The translations under genes and the position numbers were made by a program. Shown in pieces: positions 11,825 through 23,596 of a stretch of 50,316 bases of DNA. This stretch comes from Setomelanomma holmii (taxonomy: Eukaryota > Ascomycota > Dothideomycetes > Pleosporales > Phaeosphaeriaceae): the NCBI GenBank assembly GCA_010015745.1, contig ML978323.1, forward strand, positions 1 to 50,316, in the 5' to 3' direction. A model generated the notes under the pieces. It had not been told where the DNA came from. It was given only the letters and a program-made list of their open reading frames with translations, and did no database searches. Numbering within the stretch: the first letter of the stretch is position 1; each line of letters starts with the position of its first letter.

Positions 11825-12827
11825 ATGAGGCCCACCTTCCTCTTCTTGCTTGCCGCCTTAGCGATGACCGCGCTCGCAGCGGTGCCGCACTATGATCGCC
11901 GCGATGTCGGTAAGTTTTTTTTTCACTACACGCACACATTCCAATTATTAATCTAGAGCAGCCTTGCCGCACGAGGGTGACACGAATATTCTCGAAGAAC
12001 AAGACTTTGACCTCGCGAACGTATCGACTTCCGGTTTCGACAAACGCTGGAGCACTGATGAGAACCCGATCCTGCTCTATGCTGGCGGTCCAAGGCAGCA
12101 CGTCGGCACCTTGCGCAAAAATCGTCTGACATATGCTATCGCTAGGTGCCTCTCGAATGTGGCAATTCCAATGCCTGGGCGGGAAGGAAAACATCCCGAC
12201 TTCTGTGCTTCGTGGGATCCACGTTGTGCCATGGAGTGCCGAATCAACAACATCGTGTACAACTCCGGCGGAAACACCTATGCTACAGATGCATTCCTCG
12301 CGATCACTGTCTCGTGGGCCGAGATCCTCGAAAAGGACCATCCAGGCCTTCGAGAAGCAATCGTAAGTTGAATCAGATTTCCGCGGCCTATTCGCGTCAT
12401 TGACCTTATACAGTTTTGGCTAGCTGGCAGTATCTACGCGGACATGGCAGAGTCCAACTGCTATGTAGAAGACTTCACAGGCTCAAGGAGAACGACCATG
12501 TGCAACGTCCCTTTAAATCTCATAATATGGTTGCCCTGGTCCAAAGACCGCTCACGAGGTGCGGTACTCAACATCGGCCTGAATTTCAATGGCAAGACAA
12601 CCGAGGGCCCGCTGGACTGTGAAAAGAGCTTGAAGCCAATTGGTGCAAATCTTACAGTTGGTCCTTGGGACGCAGTTGCCGGCGCTATGAATTGGAAGAC
12701 TTCGATCGGCACACGCCTCATCTCAGCTTGTCAGAATTATGTAGGGTGCTTCGACTGGACGGGCATGATAGCAGGGCTCCCGGAGTGGAGGGGCGCAGGC
12801 TGTGACCCCTTTCACAAACAAACTTGA
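11825..12827 (+). CDS. Intact member of an unrecognised secreted-protein family
   Basis: Three exons (11825-11909, 11962-12362, 12414-12827) with GTAAGT-type donors give 299 residues. The N-terminus is a clear signal peptide (MRPTFLFLLAALAMTALA), followed by a short basic-acidic propeptide-like stretch (HYDRRD). Conserved with the other local copies are WSTDENPILLYAGGP then QHVGTLR (about residues 70-92), the Cys-bearing HPDFC...C...C region with NNIVYNSGGNTYATD, the block SNCYVEDFTGSRR, and LNFNGKTTEGPLDCE. Cysteines are numerous in the mature part, consistent with disulfide-stabilised secretion. I do not recognise the family and assign no function. It is the only copy in the window with an uninterrupted frame. 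Confidence 0.78.
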
Positions 12828-13150
12828 ATGAGTACCTGGGAAAGTCGAAAGTTGTACTCTTATATCTTTTCTTAGCTCCAGGTTCGCTCGTCGGAAAGAG
12901 TCAGGGCGTCTGCGGTGCGGCCTGCCACTGGTGATAGTGGGAAGTGTCTCAATCGGCTGAGATAGGGTATGGACCATCTGATCTTTGCCTATTGACCTCG
13001 CCATGGAGTAAAATTGATTCCCGCGTGCCGCAATGCTACGAACGAGGCTTGTTCCGCAAGCCCTTTCTATATCAAGCTCAACCCTCAGGTAAGTACGCTC
13101 ACTCGTCACCTCACAATCCGCCACCGAGACTCAACCTGAAAAAGGTAGAT

Positions 13151-14189
13151 ATGAAGTGCGCTTGACTTCACCACGCTCGCAGCAGTGCCCTTCTACGACC
13201 ATCGTGATCCAGTAAGGCACCACCGCCAACACACTGCCTATGACTGAGGTATCTAGCACATCCGCGCAAGGCCCATCGGGAAGGCGATGTCCTCATGCCT
13301 CCTAACGATGCCGTCGAGCACGCTGGCCCAGAGGATATCGCACTCACCGACAACGGGCTCATCCTTCCGGATCTTGACCTCGACCTCACCAATACAACCA
13401 CCAACTCCTCCACCCTAATCAAGCCCTGGACCACCGACCAAAACCCATTCTTGCTCTATGCCGGTGGCCCCATGCAACACGTCGGCACGCTCCGCAGCGC
13501 CTGCGTACGCGACAAGATCTACGACTGCGTCAAGCTCGTCTCGGAGACGGGTACCGGCGTATCATTGGGCGACAAAGGGCCTCACCCCGAGTGGTGTGCT
13601 GGGTGCTCCTGGACAACGAACTGCGGATCATGAGTGGTGCGATAGTGCGTATGTTGTGTATAACACCGGAAAGACGATGAGAGAGGAGAGGGGGAGAAGA
13701 GGCTGGAGGTAAGGGCAACATGTGCGGAGATCTATGAGTCCAAATATAAGGGGTTGAGGGATGCTGCGGTGCGTACTTATCCTTGATCTGAGGCTGGTAC
13801 TGGGAATGTAGTGAGCGATGGAGACTGGGGCTAATGTGAAGTAGTACAACCTCGTGGTCGACACATTCGTTCAAATGACCTCAGACCCGTCGAATTGCTA
13901 CAATATTAACTTCTCAGGCAGCAGGAAGACAAAAATGTGCAACACGGTTAAGAACATGCTCGTCGTCCTGCCGTGTGCAAAAGGCCACCTTGTCGCACTC
14001 CGGCTAAACGTCGAGATCAAATTCAATGGTAAGACTACCGAGAGTAGTCTGGACTGCGAAGGAGGTTTGAAGAAGGTCCACGAGCGCTTCGCATCGACGC
14101 ATGGACCGGGCCTAGCAAAGGTCTTAGGCTGGGGCTGGGAGAATAAGACGCCATTGTTGAGTGCATGTAAGAAGGAAGCGTGCCTTTAA
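13151..14189 (+). pseudogene. Broken copy 2 of the unrecognised secreted-protein family
   Basis: Lies 320 bp downstream of the intact copy on the same strand. Homology begins in a degraded signal region: TLAAVPFYDHRD (13175-13208) matches ALAAVPHYDRRD of the intact gene, but no in-frame Met precedes it. Exon 2 from 13257 holds the PWTTDQNPFLLYAGGP and QHVGTLR motifs, and the frame then ends at TGA (13631-13633). Homology continues in a second frame (AYVVYNTG, about 13650-13673) and a third frame (AEIYESKYKGLRDA, about 13710-13770). After an intron ending at 13844, the last exon (to 14189) carries SNCYNINFSGSRKTKMC and FNGKTTESSLDCE intact. At least two internal shifts plus loss of the start imply a pseudogene; the purine-rich GA tract at 13677-13716 marks one of the breaks. 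Confidence 0.65.
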
Positions 14190-14491
14190 TACGACTAATG
14201 GCGGGTATTATACGTAGGATGATTTGGCGGCTGATGAGGTGTTTCCGATACTGGAACGACTGATTGGAAGGGACATTGGTGTCATACGTTTAGTTCGATT
14301 TAGTGAAGGGAAATTGAAGAAGAGCTTGATGTGCTGAGACATAGTCCTGGTCGAGCGCCGGCTTGTACGGCATAGTAAGGACGAAGTAGCTTGATAATCG
14401 CGATACGTTCGGACTACGTAGACCTCATAGAATGGTTCATCCTCTCCGCACTGCATGCGTAGATCCATACTCGGGCCCATGTGGTTTCGGG

Positions 14492-14847
14492 CGATGACTG
14501 AGATGGCCAGTAATTGCTACTACGTCGATTTCGACGGCTTTTTGAAGACCAAATTGTGTACTTACCGATTCGTTTCCCTGCAGCGCGGCCTAATACTCAC
14601 CCATTGAAGTTAATATCGGCCAACAAGTCTTCGTCGCTTTTCCGTTCAAGAAGAGCAAAGACAATCCGCGCACTCTATTCACGCCACGGTGGTTTCATCT
14701 GTCAAGAACAAGCTCGAAGGCAAGATATAAGGCGACTTCCAAGAGCGATAGCAACCTGGAGAACGAGACAATCGAGTACTTCAAGATGTCGACTCAAGAT
14801 CGTTTCGCGAGGGAGAGTGGAGGTGTGAAGGGAGATGTCGGAACGAG
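14492..14847 (+). pseudogene. Relic of a further copy of the secreted family (C-terminal part)
   Basis: A frame starting near 14501 reads SNCYYVDFDGFLKTKLC, matching SNCYVEDFTGSRRTTMC and SNCYNINFSGSRKTKMC of the two neighbouring copies in spacing of both cysteines. Beyond it, in other frames, weak similarity continues (LEGK...GDFQE where the others have FNGKT...LDCE), interrupted by a stop near 14727. No signal peptide exon or N-terminal part was found. I infer a tandem duplicate in advanced decay. The match is short, so confidence is moderate. Confidence 0.5.
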
Positions 14848-16051
14848 GATCGATTGAGTAGATGATTTGTGCATTTGGAAAGACAGCCCGCTTGGATTGA
14901 TGGCGGTGTGACTTTGGGTGCGAGTAGAGCGATGAGCGGGATTGATGAATATTGAGCAGGGTGTAGATATAATGAAGCCGACATGATGGTGGAGACTGGA
15001 AAGAGTGATGGCTGAGGACGATTGAGGAAGGCGGAAGGTGGGGCTGAATGTAGTCAGCACCCGAGACAATGTTCCTTACAACCACGACCTTCCACTCCTT
15101 CTATCGCCCCGTCTGACATTGCCACAACATCGCATCGCGGATTGAGGCGATGCGTTCGTCCTACGCTCCTCACTCACCAATCAGCACATGCGTCGCCAAG
15201 CCTGTAAATGTGCACAGCATGGTTCCACACCAATGGCGCATATTTGCCAATTCGCGTCTCCAAACACCTTGAAGCCATGATGCGACGAGCATAACATCCA
15301 GTTTCGAAACGCGCTTGTGGTATCACACAACTGCCTCGACATTCACTTCAGGTCTTTGACGATCCTAGACTCGGAAATTTGCAGGTACTGTGCATCATCG
15401 ACGTTAACAACATCGCGTGAACACAAATCGCGACAATGCGTGCAGGATTCCGTCAGCCTTGCAGATATTGCCACGCTCGCGCTAGCGATATTTTGGGCAT
15501 GCACGACGCTATGTGACCGGGGTTCTCTACAGTACGAGTCCGAGAAGTTTGATTGAGATGCACCGAGGAGAATGAACTGGAAATACGTCAACGAGCAGAC
15601 TGCTTGGGTAAGGGCAATGGAATGCACCTGGTCCTCATGGGATCATTCGTGGCCCGAACGCCGCTTATAAGCTGCAAACTCTCGAGCGGAAGTCGGCCTC
15701 GCTATGTTCCACCCTGGTCAAATTGCGCTTGCACCCCAACCGTCCCGGCGGATACGAGATGAGTGCATCGCGAAATGAGCCTCTTTGGTAGTCTTGGCAT
15801 GGCCTCCTATTGGACGGGCCGCGCTTGAGACTATTTCTGCGACAATCGCCCCGTTATGCTCAGCGTCAACGTCGCTGATTTGCTCGTATAAACCTACTGC
15901 GGGTCTACGCCTTGTTACGCCCGACAGGCATGGAACGACGACGGGTTGCGGTTGGGCGCCTCGTTCTTGGGAATGGTCGCACTCTCTTAATCCTGGGTCC
16001 CCGGAATTTGGGTCATTCTCCTTTCCCTGGTCCATTTTGCTGCTTTGTACA
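14848..16051. other. Intergenic, no gene seen
   Basis: No frame with a recognisable domain. The minus-strand frames near 14700-15085 are Ser/His-rich and look non-coding. The final 60 bp is a CT-rich stretch typical of a fungal core promoter. Confidence 0.45.
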
Positions 16052-17802
16052 ATGTCTTCCTCTTTCTTGTATTTCCTATTGTCCTTCGTTAATCTAATAT
16101 GGCCAGCGTACAGTGCGACATGTCAACCTCGTGCGATCAATCTCCCTTATAAAAGCCAAGGCCTGGCCACACAAACACAGGCTCGAGGGGTGCTATGGCA
16201 GATTGGAGGTCCATCCAAACAGAACATAACTCTCATGCCCAGCGCGTAAGTACGCCCTCCCTCAATGTGTGCTAGAATAGTGCCTGACATACTTTCAGAT
16301 GGTATAATGATACGTATTTGTGGAGTGCGACAAACGGGTTTTGCCCGAGCCAGTGGTGGACCAATAACAGCCCGCCATGCGCGACCTACAGAGGTGGACT
16401 GTACGATCGATCGATATCACAGACGGAGAAAGATACCGCGAACCAGATCTCACACACCTTTGATGACACAATAGCGAATTGGACGCGAGACGACATAACG
16501 CTGGAGGATAACAGCGTGCTACCACAATATGAGTTTGCACTGCGAACAGGCAACAACAATCCATTTACAAGTATCGGCGAGATTGGTCTAGGACGCTCGT
16601 CATCTTTCCTCAAGACTCTATCGGAGAACAAGAATATCTCGTCCAGGTCATATTCTTTCTTCACGGGCACCGAAGTGACCACGCAATCGCGCGATGGATC
16701 CTTCACACTTGGTGGCTTCGATCAGGCCTTAATTGCTAAAGGGACCAATGTCACGTCACCCTTCGTTGCCGATGCGAAGTGCAAAGAAGGCATAATAGTG
16801 ACCTTGACGAGTCTCAGTCTGCAGACCAGTGATGGCAAAACGCAAGATGCCTGGGAAAATCTTGCGGATCTCCGCGTGTGCGTGATAGCGGCGACTTCGA
16901 ACATCATGACCATTCCTGTAGAGTACTGGGATCCGATCCAGAGTATCATGGGTGTTGAGCGTAATTCTTTCCGGAACGGTACAGCGGAAACGCAGTACTA
17001 CAACACCACGCTCATCAAGCCAAGCCCGTATGTAAACATGGCAGCTTCCTTGATAATCATATACTAAGGAGTAATCAGGAACTACAGCGGCAATATGTCA
17101 ATTGTGATCAATAGCGCAATGACCGTGGACATTCCTAATGAGCAGCTCATTTTCGGCGAGCACTACATCGACACCAAAGGTTTCGTGCAAGCCAAGACCG
17201 ACATCAACCAGATCCCGATCGCTCGCATCAACCCCGGCGACGGCATGATGCCTAGACTTGGAGGCCAGTTTTTCTCGAACGCATATTTGATTGTCAATCA
17301 CGACAAGAACGAATTCACAATCGCACCTACAGTAGCAAAATCCACAACTCCGAAGATTATGGCCTTCGACACGGCGAATAATTGTATCGCACCTATCGAA
17401 GCAGCGGTCGCTTCAGGATCTCCCACACCATCGAGCACTGGATCTTCTAGCCCAAAAGCATCCGACGGCTCCAACGCCAACAATAGCTCCCAATCTACTG
17501 CTTCGAAAAAGAGCTCCAAGCTCGGCGGCGGCGCAATAGCAGGCATCGTCATTGGCGTCCTCGCCGGCATCGCCATAGTAGCAATAGCCGCATTCATCCT
17601 CTGGCGTCGCAAACGCCGTGCCGGTCCAAAACTAAATGAGCTACCGGCGTACGGCGCGCCGACGGAGAAGTACGCGTATCGGGATGCGAGCGAGATGTAT
17701 GCTGAGAATGGGCATGAGTTGGGGCATGAGAGGGGTTTTGCGCATGAGTTGGATGGGGCGGGGAGACCGCATGAAGTTAGTGGGATGAATGGAGCGCGGT
17801 AA
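16052..17802 (+). CDS. Membrane-anchored aspartic-protease-like protein lacking catalytic DTG motifs
   Basis: Three exons (16052-16245, 16299-17027, 17079-17802) give 548 residues. Signal peptide MSSSFLYFLLSFVNLIWPAYS; a pepsin-like body with typical strand signatures (IGEIGLGRSSSFL, DGSFTLGGFDQALI, RLGGQFFSNAYLIVNHDKN); a Ser/Thr-rich stalk (about residues 420-455); one membrane helix (IAGIVIGVLAGIAIVAIAAF, about 461-483) followed by a basic stop-transfer and a cytosolic tail with ELPAYGAPTEKYAYR. At the position of the first catalytic DTG the sequence is MPSAWYNDTYLWS, and at the second it is CVIAATSNIMTIPVEYW, so both Asp-Thr-Gly motifs appear absent. Fungi carry many such A1-like proteins; a non-proteolytic binding or sensing role is an inference. 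Many N-glycosylation sequons are present. Confidence 0.82.
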
Positions 17803-18038
17803 CCGAAAGGGAGAGAGGATGATATGCCGAGCTCGTTGGACGGTAGAAATGCGTACGTGCGACACTTGGCCTGTCTGGCTACGTCATACATCGCGACTTC
17901 CCAGGTTGAAGGTCTGAGCTCCGAGGCCACAAATAGATATCCCCCCATCCTCACCAACCCTTTCATATCTCGCTTCTCGCTCACGTTCAACCAAGTTCAA
18001 CCCTTTTCTTCGCAAAAGCCCTCTGATCTCTGCGCGCC

Positions 18039-19245
18039 ATGGACGGACACCGCTGGACCGATCGCGATGGAGGCTCACATTGGAGGCCATCAAATCGCAC
18101 TTATCGGTCCTGTCAATATCCTCGCGCACGTGCCGAGCGATACACGCGCTTTCATGTCACCGAGACCACGCCTACTAGCGGCGATAGAGATTCTGAATCG
18201 GTGAACTCCCATGACATTGCTATAAATGTGAAGGCGACCGATTTAGATTTGGGGAGGTTAACGAGGTTACGGATGACGAGTCGTGGTTCAACACCAGCTC
18301 TGACGACGAGCCTGAAGAAGGGTTAGAGTATACGGGCATTGACCAGTAATTCAACAAGATTGTGCAGATTGACCGCCACTAACCAAGGCAGAGCATGCAC
18401 GACCTGAGCCATTCGACTTTCCTCGCCTTCCACTTGAGCTTCGCGATATAGTCTATTCCTACATCGTCGGCGAAAACAGCGATCGCCCACATCCCATCTT
18501 TGTTGCGTCCTTTTCAGGCATGTATGGCATGATGCAACGATGCAGCAGCGGCGAGATCTACACCGGACGCGCCTTCGCCAGTCTCCTCTCATCCAGCCAC
18601 CAAATTCGCGGAGAAGCATTAAACGTCATGTACCAGTAGTACACATTTTAAGTCCATCTCGGCGCCGGCCAACCGCTTTTCAATGTCGAAGCATACGAAG
18701 ATTGCCTTCACAGTGGCCCCAATGTGCCCGCGATGCCTTATGGCTGGGACATTTCTCGCATCGTCCATCTATGCATCGGCGTTGGTTTGTATCGAGGCCT
18801 CAACATCGACACTCCACGGACGCTAGAAGCGATTCGCTGGATAGCCTTACCGCTCATAAAGAGTCTGCGTACCTTTCGCTTCTTTTTCGCAAGTACATTC
18901 GACGACAACAGCTACTTCACAAGCGGTGCACCACCAGCTTACATCGAGTACATCGATGGCAACGGTAAGCTGCCACAAGGCACGATATGGTATCGACAAA
19001 TGATGCGTAACCTTATTGTGTTGGTGGGAAAGGATGTGGAGATAAGTGTCGGTCTGCTTGATATGAGCGAGCGTTTGAAGTACTACAAGCAAGAGGGACT
19101 GGGGAATCAAAACGATTGGTCAAGTGGACCTTGGCCGCCGGACTTTACCGCTGGAGCATTTCTAAAAAAGACGTTTGAGGAGTATGAGGGGTTGATGGGT
19201 TTCGATGTGGGATGCAATAAGGAGATTCCTCGCGGGCTGATTTAA
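18039..19245 (+). pseudogene. Decayed F-box-like (LPxELR-type) gene
   Basis: A plausible first exon (18039-18200, MDGHRWTDRDGG...) splices at a 56-bp GT-AG intron to an acidic exon (from 18257, ending near EGLEYTGIDQ). The main body, from about 18388, carries FPRLPLELRDIVYSYIVG, the pattern at the start of many fungal F-box-like proteins, and SSHQIRGEALNVMY. Immediately afterwards the frame hits TAG (18637-18639) and TAA (18649-18651). The same frame then runs open to TGA at 19245 with VHLGAGQPLF, WDISRIVHLCIGVG and a long C-terminal region. Two stops five codons apart in an otherwise continuous frame indicate a pseudogene. An undetected splice could hide them, but no good donor is visible. 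The join between the acidic exon and the body was not resolved. Confidence 0.55.
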
Positions 19246-19351
19246 ACCGGCTTTGAACAAAAGTCTATAAAACTTGTTACAATATGACATCAGGCTATCC
19301 AGCTTCAATGCAACTTTATGCTCCGTTCACCGACAACGCCGCCCGATCTTC

Positions 19352-21182
19352 TTATACACAAGCATCTCCGAAGAAAAGCCCTAGATCTATTGTAACAACT
19401 GTAGTTGTCGTAGCTGTAGACAGTGTTTCCGGCCCGACTGATAGGATAATGCTACTCCCGATTTGCTTGAAAGTCGTCCACGTATACTGCGACCCACTCG
19501 CCGTACACTTCAGCGTATTGCTAGAAGTTATAGAGCACAACTCCACGGGATGTGCGGTAGGCGCTGCCGCGATCGTCGCAGCCGCATAGGGCCTCAAAAC
19601 TTGTGTCTCGCTCGTCGCTAGTGCGAGCGCGACGATCAGTCCCGAAGTGGTCACTAGCTGACCTGACGATGACAGACTGAAGAGTATGACAGGACGACTT
19701 GCGGTGCCGGTAGTTTGGAAGACGAAATTCGCGTTGGCGCCGACGCCGGTGATGATGTAATTGGAGATTGCGAGGTTGGGCGTGACGACTTTTAGACAAA
19801 AGGTTGGGGTTGGCAAGGTTGCGGAGCTGGAGGTGCTTGATGCGACAGGTGTTGAAGTAGTGGTCGCTGGGCTGGGTATTGGCGCGACGGAGGTATCGCC
19901 GACCGTAGACGACGCTGCGACTGAGGACGTTGTGGAGTCTGATGTCAAGGAATCGCTGCTGGATACAGACAAGGTTGGTGTGAGTGATCCGGAGGAAGAG
20001 AGTTCGCTGCTAGACATTGACACAATCGGCGTGGTTGATGCGGCTGAAGAGGAGGTGGATGTCGGCATGCTACTGGTTGCGATCGAGCTAATTGCCGGCA
20101 TCGATGACGACTCCGAAGAGCTACTAATTGAAGAGACAGTCAGGCTGGGTACATCTGAAGCAGTCGAGATCGAAGCCAAGCTACTACTTGAAGACAGAGA
20201 TTCTGATGATGAGGTGGAGGAGGACTGAATTGGCGTTCCCACGCTGGAGACGGAGTTTGAGACGGATGTGTCAGCAGAGCTACTGGGTGCTGAAGATGTA
20301 ACGGAGCTACTGGATGACGAAGAGCTGCTTGATGCTGAGGAGCTGCTTGATGCTGAGGAGCTGCTTGATGCTGAGGAGCTGCTTGATGCTGAGGAGCTGC
20401 TTGATGCTGAGGAGCTGCTTGATGCTGAAGAGCTAGCGGAGGTGCCAAATGCTAGAGAGATTGAAAAGCTGCTTGATGACGAGATTCTGCCTGAAGATGA
20501 GGTCAATGATGCAGAGATATCTGTAGAAGTCGTCGTTGAAGATCTAGCGCTGCTGACGGACGTCGAAAAGGTCGTGGACGGCTTCGCAGACGAAGCACTG
20601 CTTGAGGACAAAACATTACACTGTCCGTAGCCTTTCTGGCACGTATTGGCACTGCAATAATCTTTCTCTATTAGTGCATGCCGAAATGCAGTCTGGGAGG
20701 TTCATACCATTAGTCGAGCCACAATACCCATATTGGCTGCAGCAATTGCCCCATTGTGATCCCTGACATGTGAAGCCAAAATACTTGCCGCAGCGAGCAT
20801 TCGTCGTGATCTTGAGTGTTGACGAGGGCGTAGCAGCAGAAGTGCGTGTGGATGTGGGCGCAGTGGACACTTTCGAGGACGATGGACTAGTGGATTGTAC
20901 TTTGGAGGAGGATACACTGGAGCAGATTCCGAAACCTCCTTTGCAACCTTCTCCGCAGTAGGCTGTTGAAGAGCCACAATAGCTATATCTGCATAGGGCA
21001 TCAGTGTCTCTCGATACGCCCCCATGGCACAAGCATGTATGTACTCACTGGCTGCAGCAAGAACCGAATTTACTCCCGAGGCATGTAAGGCCGAATTCAG
21101 AACCGCAACGACCGGTTTTGCTAACGCTCAGCCCTTCTACAACTGCCAGACCGGCGAGAACCACGAAAGTCGACATTTTCAT
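19352..21182 (-). CDS. Secreted two-CBM18 chitin-binding protein with Ser-rich repeats
   Basis: Three exons (21182-21049, 20988-20708, 20661-19352) give 574 residues. A short signal sequence (MKMSTFVVLAGLAVVEG) is followed by two hevein-type CBM18 modules. The first has RCGSEFGLTCLGSKFGSCCS and then YCGSSTAYCGEGC; the second has RCGKYFGFTCQGSQWGNCCS and then YCGSTN...YCS. Each intron interrupts a module at the same kind of place near the CCSQ/YCG segment. A long Ser/Thr/Ala-rich region follows (roughly residues 145-405), including an ASSSSS tandem repeat, then a 135-residue C-terminal domain with two cysteines that I do not recognise. CBM18 binds chitin; a role at the hyphal wall, protecting or masking chitin, is an inference. 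No GPI signal is evident at the C-terminus. Confidence 0.85.
20322..20432. repeat. 18-bp tandem repeat inside the CBM18 gene
   Basis: About six near-identical copies of an 18-bp unit (plus strand GAGCTGCTTGATGCTGAG) coding for ASSSSS on the minus strand. The copies are nearly identical, so copy number probably varies between strains. The opposite strand is also open, which produces a spurious acidic ELLDAE frame. Confidence 0.9.
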
Positions 21183-23596
21183 GTTGTCAATATCAAACGA
21201 GAGAATGATGCAACGGAGTTGTTGGTAGTAAAAGGACTGGAAATATCAAAAACGAGTGTCTATGGGTTCGAATCGTCGCAAAAATTGCTGCCTTAACTGC
21301 CAACGCACGTGCAAGTAAGAACCAACGAAATACGCGCAGTAGAGCTGAGGGACAAGAGATAGTAGCAGTCTCAATAGCCCAGCTAGCCTTGCTCTCCTAT
21401 ACGCGGCTCCCACCGGAACGACATAGCGTGCGTACTGCAAGGCTGCATACAGTTAATGACAGGCCTGGAGAGGCCGAGATGCACGTCCTGGTAAGTGAAA
21501 AGAGATCCAGCTACTCCAAGAAAAGTCTTGTAGTGCAGCCACATACCTACATACCCTGCTCGAAAGCCTAGCGCGGCTACCATGAATCTCTCCTGTTTGT
21601 GCGACCAGATCTCTTTTCTTGAAAGACAAAATGACCTGGTCGAAGAGGGGCTCAAGGCACCATGCGCACCTACGTATATCCTTCGTCCCCTTCCTTCTTG
21701 GCTTCTCGCGATCATGATTTTGGTGCCAAGTTCACGGTAGAGGCAACAAGGAAAGACGAGGCTGTCATTTCCCAATCCTTGCGTAGCTTCGCACCAGATG
21801 TGCTCTTGTTGGCCAGACACCCCAGTAATGCCTAGACCAGGGACGCGTATCCACTTAAGGGGCGAGATCTACGAATGCCAGGATCATCTATCGATTCAGA
21901 TTCCCGCATGCGCTAGGAGTGCTTCGGAGACAAGTGCGCCGTAAAATTTCCTCGGGGTTTGCGCTCGCTTCGTGGAGTAGCGGCGACACTGCTTATAGGA
22001 CATCGGCTCTTCCGAGCGAAATCGAATTGTACAGGCCAGGCATCTCGGAAACCCAGGTTTCATGGTGTAATTTCCACCATAACATGTCTGTGAGGGCATT
22101 TCGTCGCTCTGCATTAGCGGCTTACGTAATCAGCCGAGGCAGTCCCGTCGCATCTAGCGCGGCTCATTCGAATGTCGCAAGACATCTCACATCTAGCGAG
22201 ACAACATCTATATCATGCAACGAAGATCTTCTAATGCGCATCCATCGATACCCGCTGGCCTCCCGTCGCTCGCTGCGGCAGTTACGGCCATGAACGTGCC
22301 CAAGCTCGATTCCTTTTGTCTCCTAACACAAAAACTTATATCGAACATGCCTTCGCAACGAATGAATACGAAGTGAACGCATTGGTGAGCCACATCGCCC
22401 TCACCTCTTGCTTTGCTTCGACAATAAGCACCTCACTCCGAGTTCCGCTTTCACTTTCTTAGCTCTCGCACTCAACCAGTCATCAGCGAAAAGTACTTGC
22501 GGCTTCCAAGACCCGAACTACCACGGGACAAGGTGAAGGGAAGGGGAGCGAGCGCGATACTGCGACGACATCGGCGACCAGAACTTGCCGTACCCACGAA
22601 ACGTAAACTATAGTTAACTAAACGCAAGGTCTCATCCGCACCGGACCTCATCATGAAAGTAGCCAGGCAATTCTTCGAATGGAATCTTTAAATCTCAGAA
22701 TCTGTCACAGTAATTTCCTGGGTACTCCGGAGTTAGGGTCTAGTGGCAGGCGCGACGCGTCGCGTCTGGACCATAAATGAACGCTGTCGTCAGCCTGGAT
22801 AACAGAGGCAAGGGAAGGGAGCTCAATGTATGTGAATGTACTGTTCACGGTGGACCGGTGATGAACAATCCGGGTCGATAAGGTGATGTTAAGGAATGGA
22901 AACGACGAGTTGTCTGCGACTGGACGAAGAAAGGAGTTCCAGGAACGCGCTTTTCCTTTCTCGGCGAAGAACGTCATCAGTCCAGCTTCTTAAGCACTCT
23001 CCCTATTCTGATCACAATCCGACTCAAGGCTCCATCCGAAAGCACCTCATAGACGCTCTAAAAATGCTCTGTGCCAACGCAAGCAGGATCGCACTTCATT
23101 ACCTCCGCGCGTGGTGTTTCTCGCGCGCAGGCGCTTGTTGCCGCCATTGCACACGTGTCGTAGTCTCTCCATCGTCGTGGACATTAGACAAGCTGAAGCA
23201 TTGATGATTGCCGAAGAAGTATTTCTACGATGCACATGCGCAGTCCGGTGGACTATGTCAGTCCCGGCCCATTCTGCGCGTGAACCGTTGTCGGTCTTGC
23301 GCATGCCTGTGTTTGTGCAAGCACCAGATATTCGCTTTCACTTTCACCAAAATGTCTCCTATCATTTACGTCATCTTAAAACTCTCTCTCTTTCCTCATT
23401 CTCCTCACAACATGGTCATCATCCTCACCTTTTCCCACTGTATTGTGCCTCAACTCGTCAACGTGCTATTCTCTGTTCTTCTTAAACAATCCCTGAGCCC
23501 ACTCATCAATATCTAGAAACAGTGTTAGTCACGCTTTGAAGCAGCCAGGAGATATCTCGCACATCGAACACAGGAACTCGCGTAACTTTCACCTGA
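21183..23596. other. 2.4-kb intergenic region, no gene recognised
   Basis: Frames up to about 145 codons exist on both strands (for example minus 21820-21383) but none has a recognisable domain, signal peptide or splice-consistent extension. No terminal repeats, transposase motifs or tRNA-like sequence were seen by eye. It is the largest blank stretch in the left half. Confidence 0.4.

Noticed and set aside
20268..20630. Plus-strand frame rich in ELLDAE repeats
   Set aside because: Antisense shadow of the Ser-rich repeat of the CBM18 gene, whose splice sites and domains are on the minus strand.
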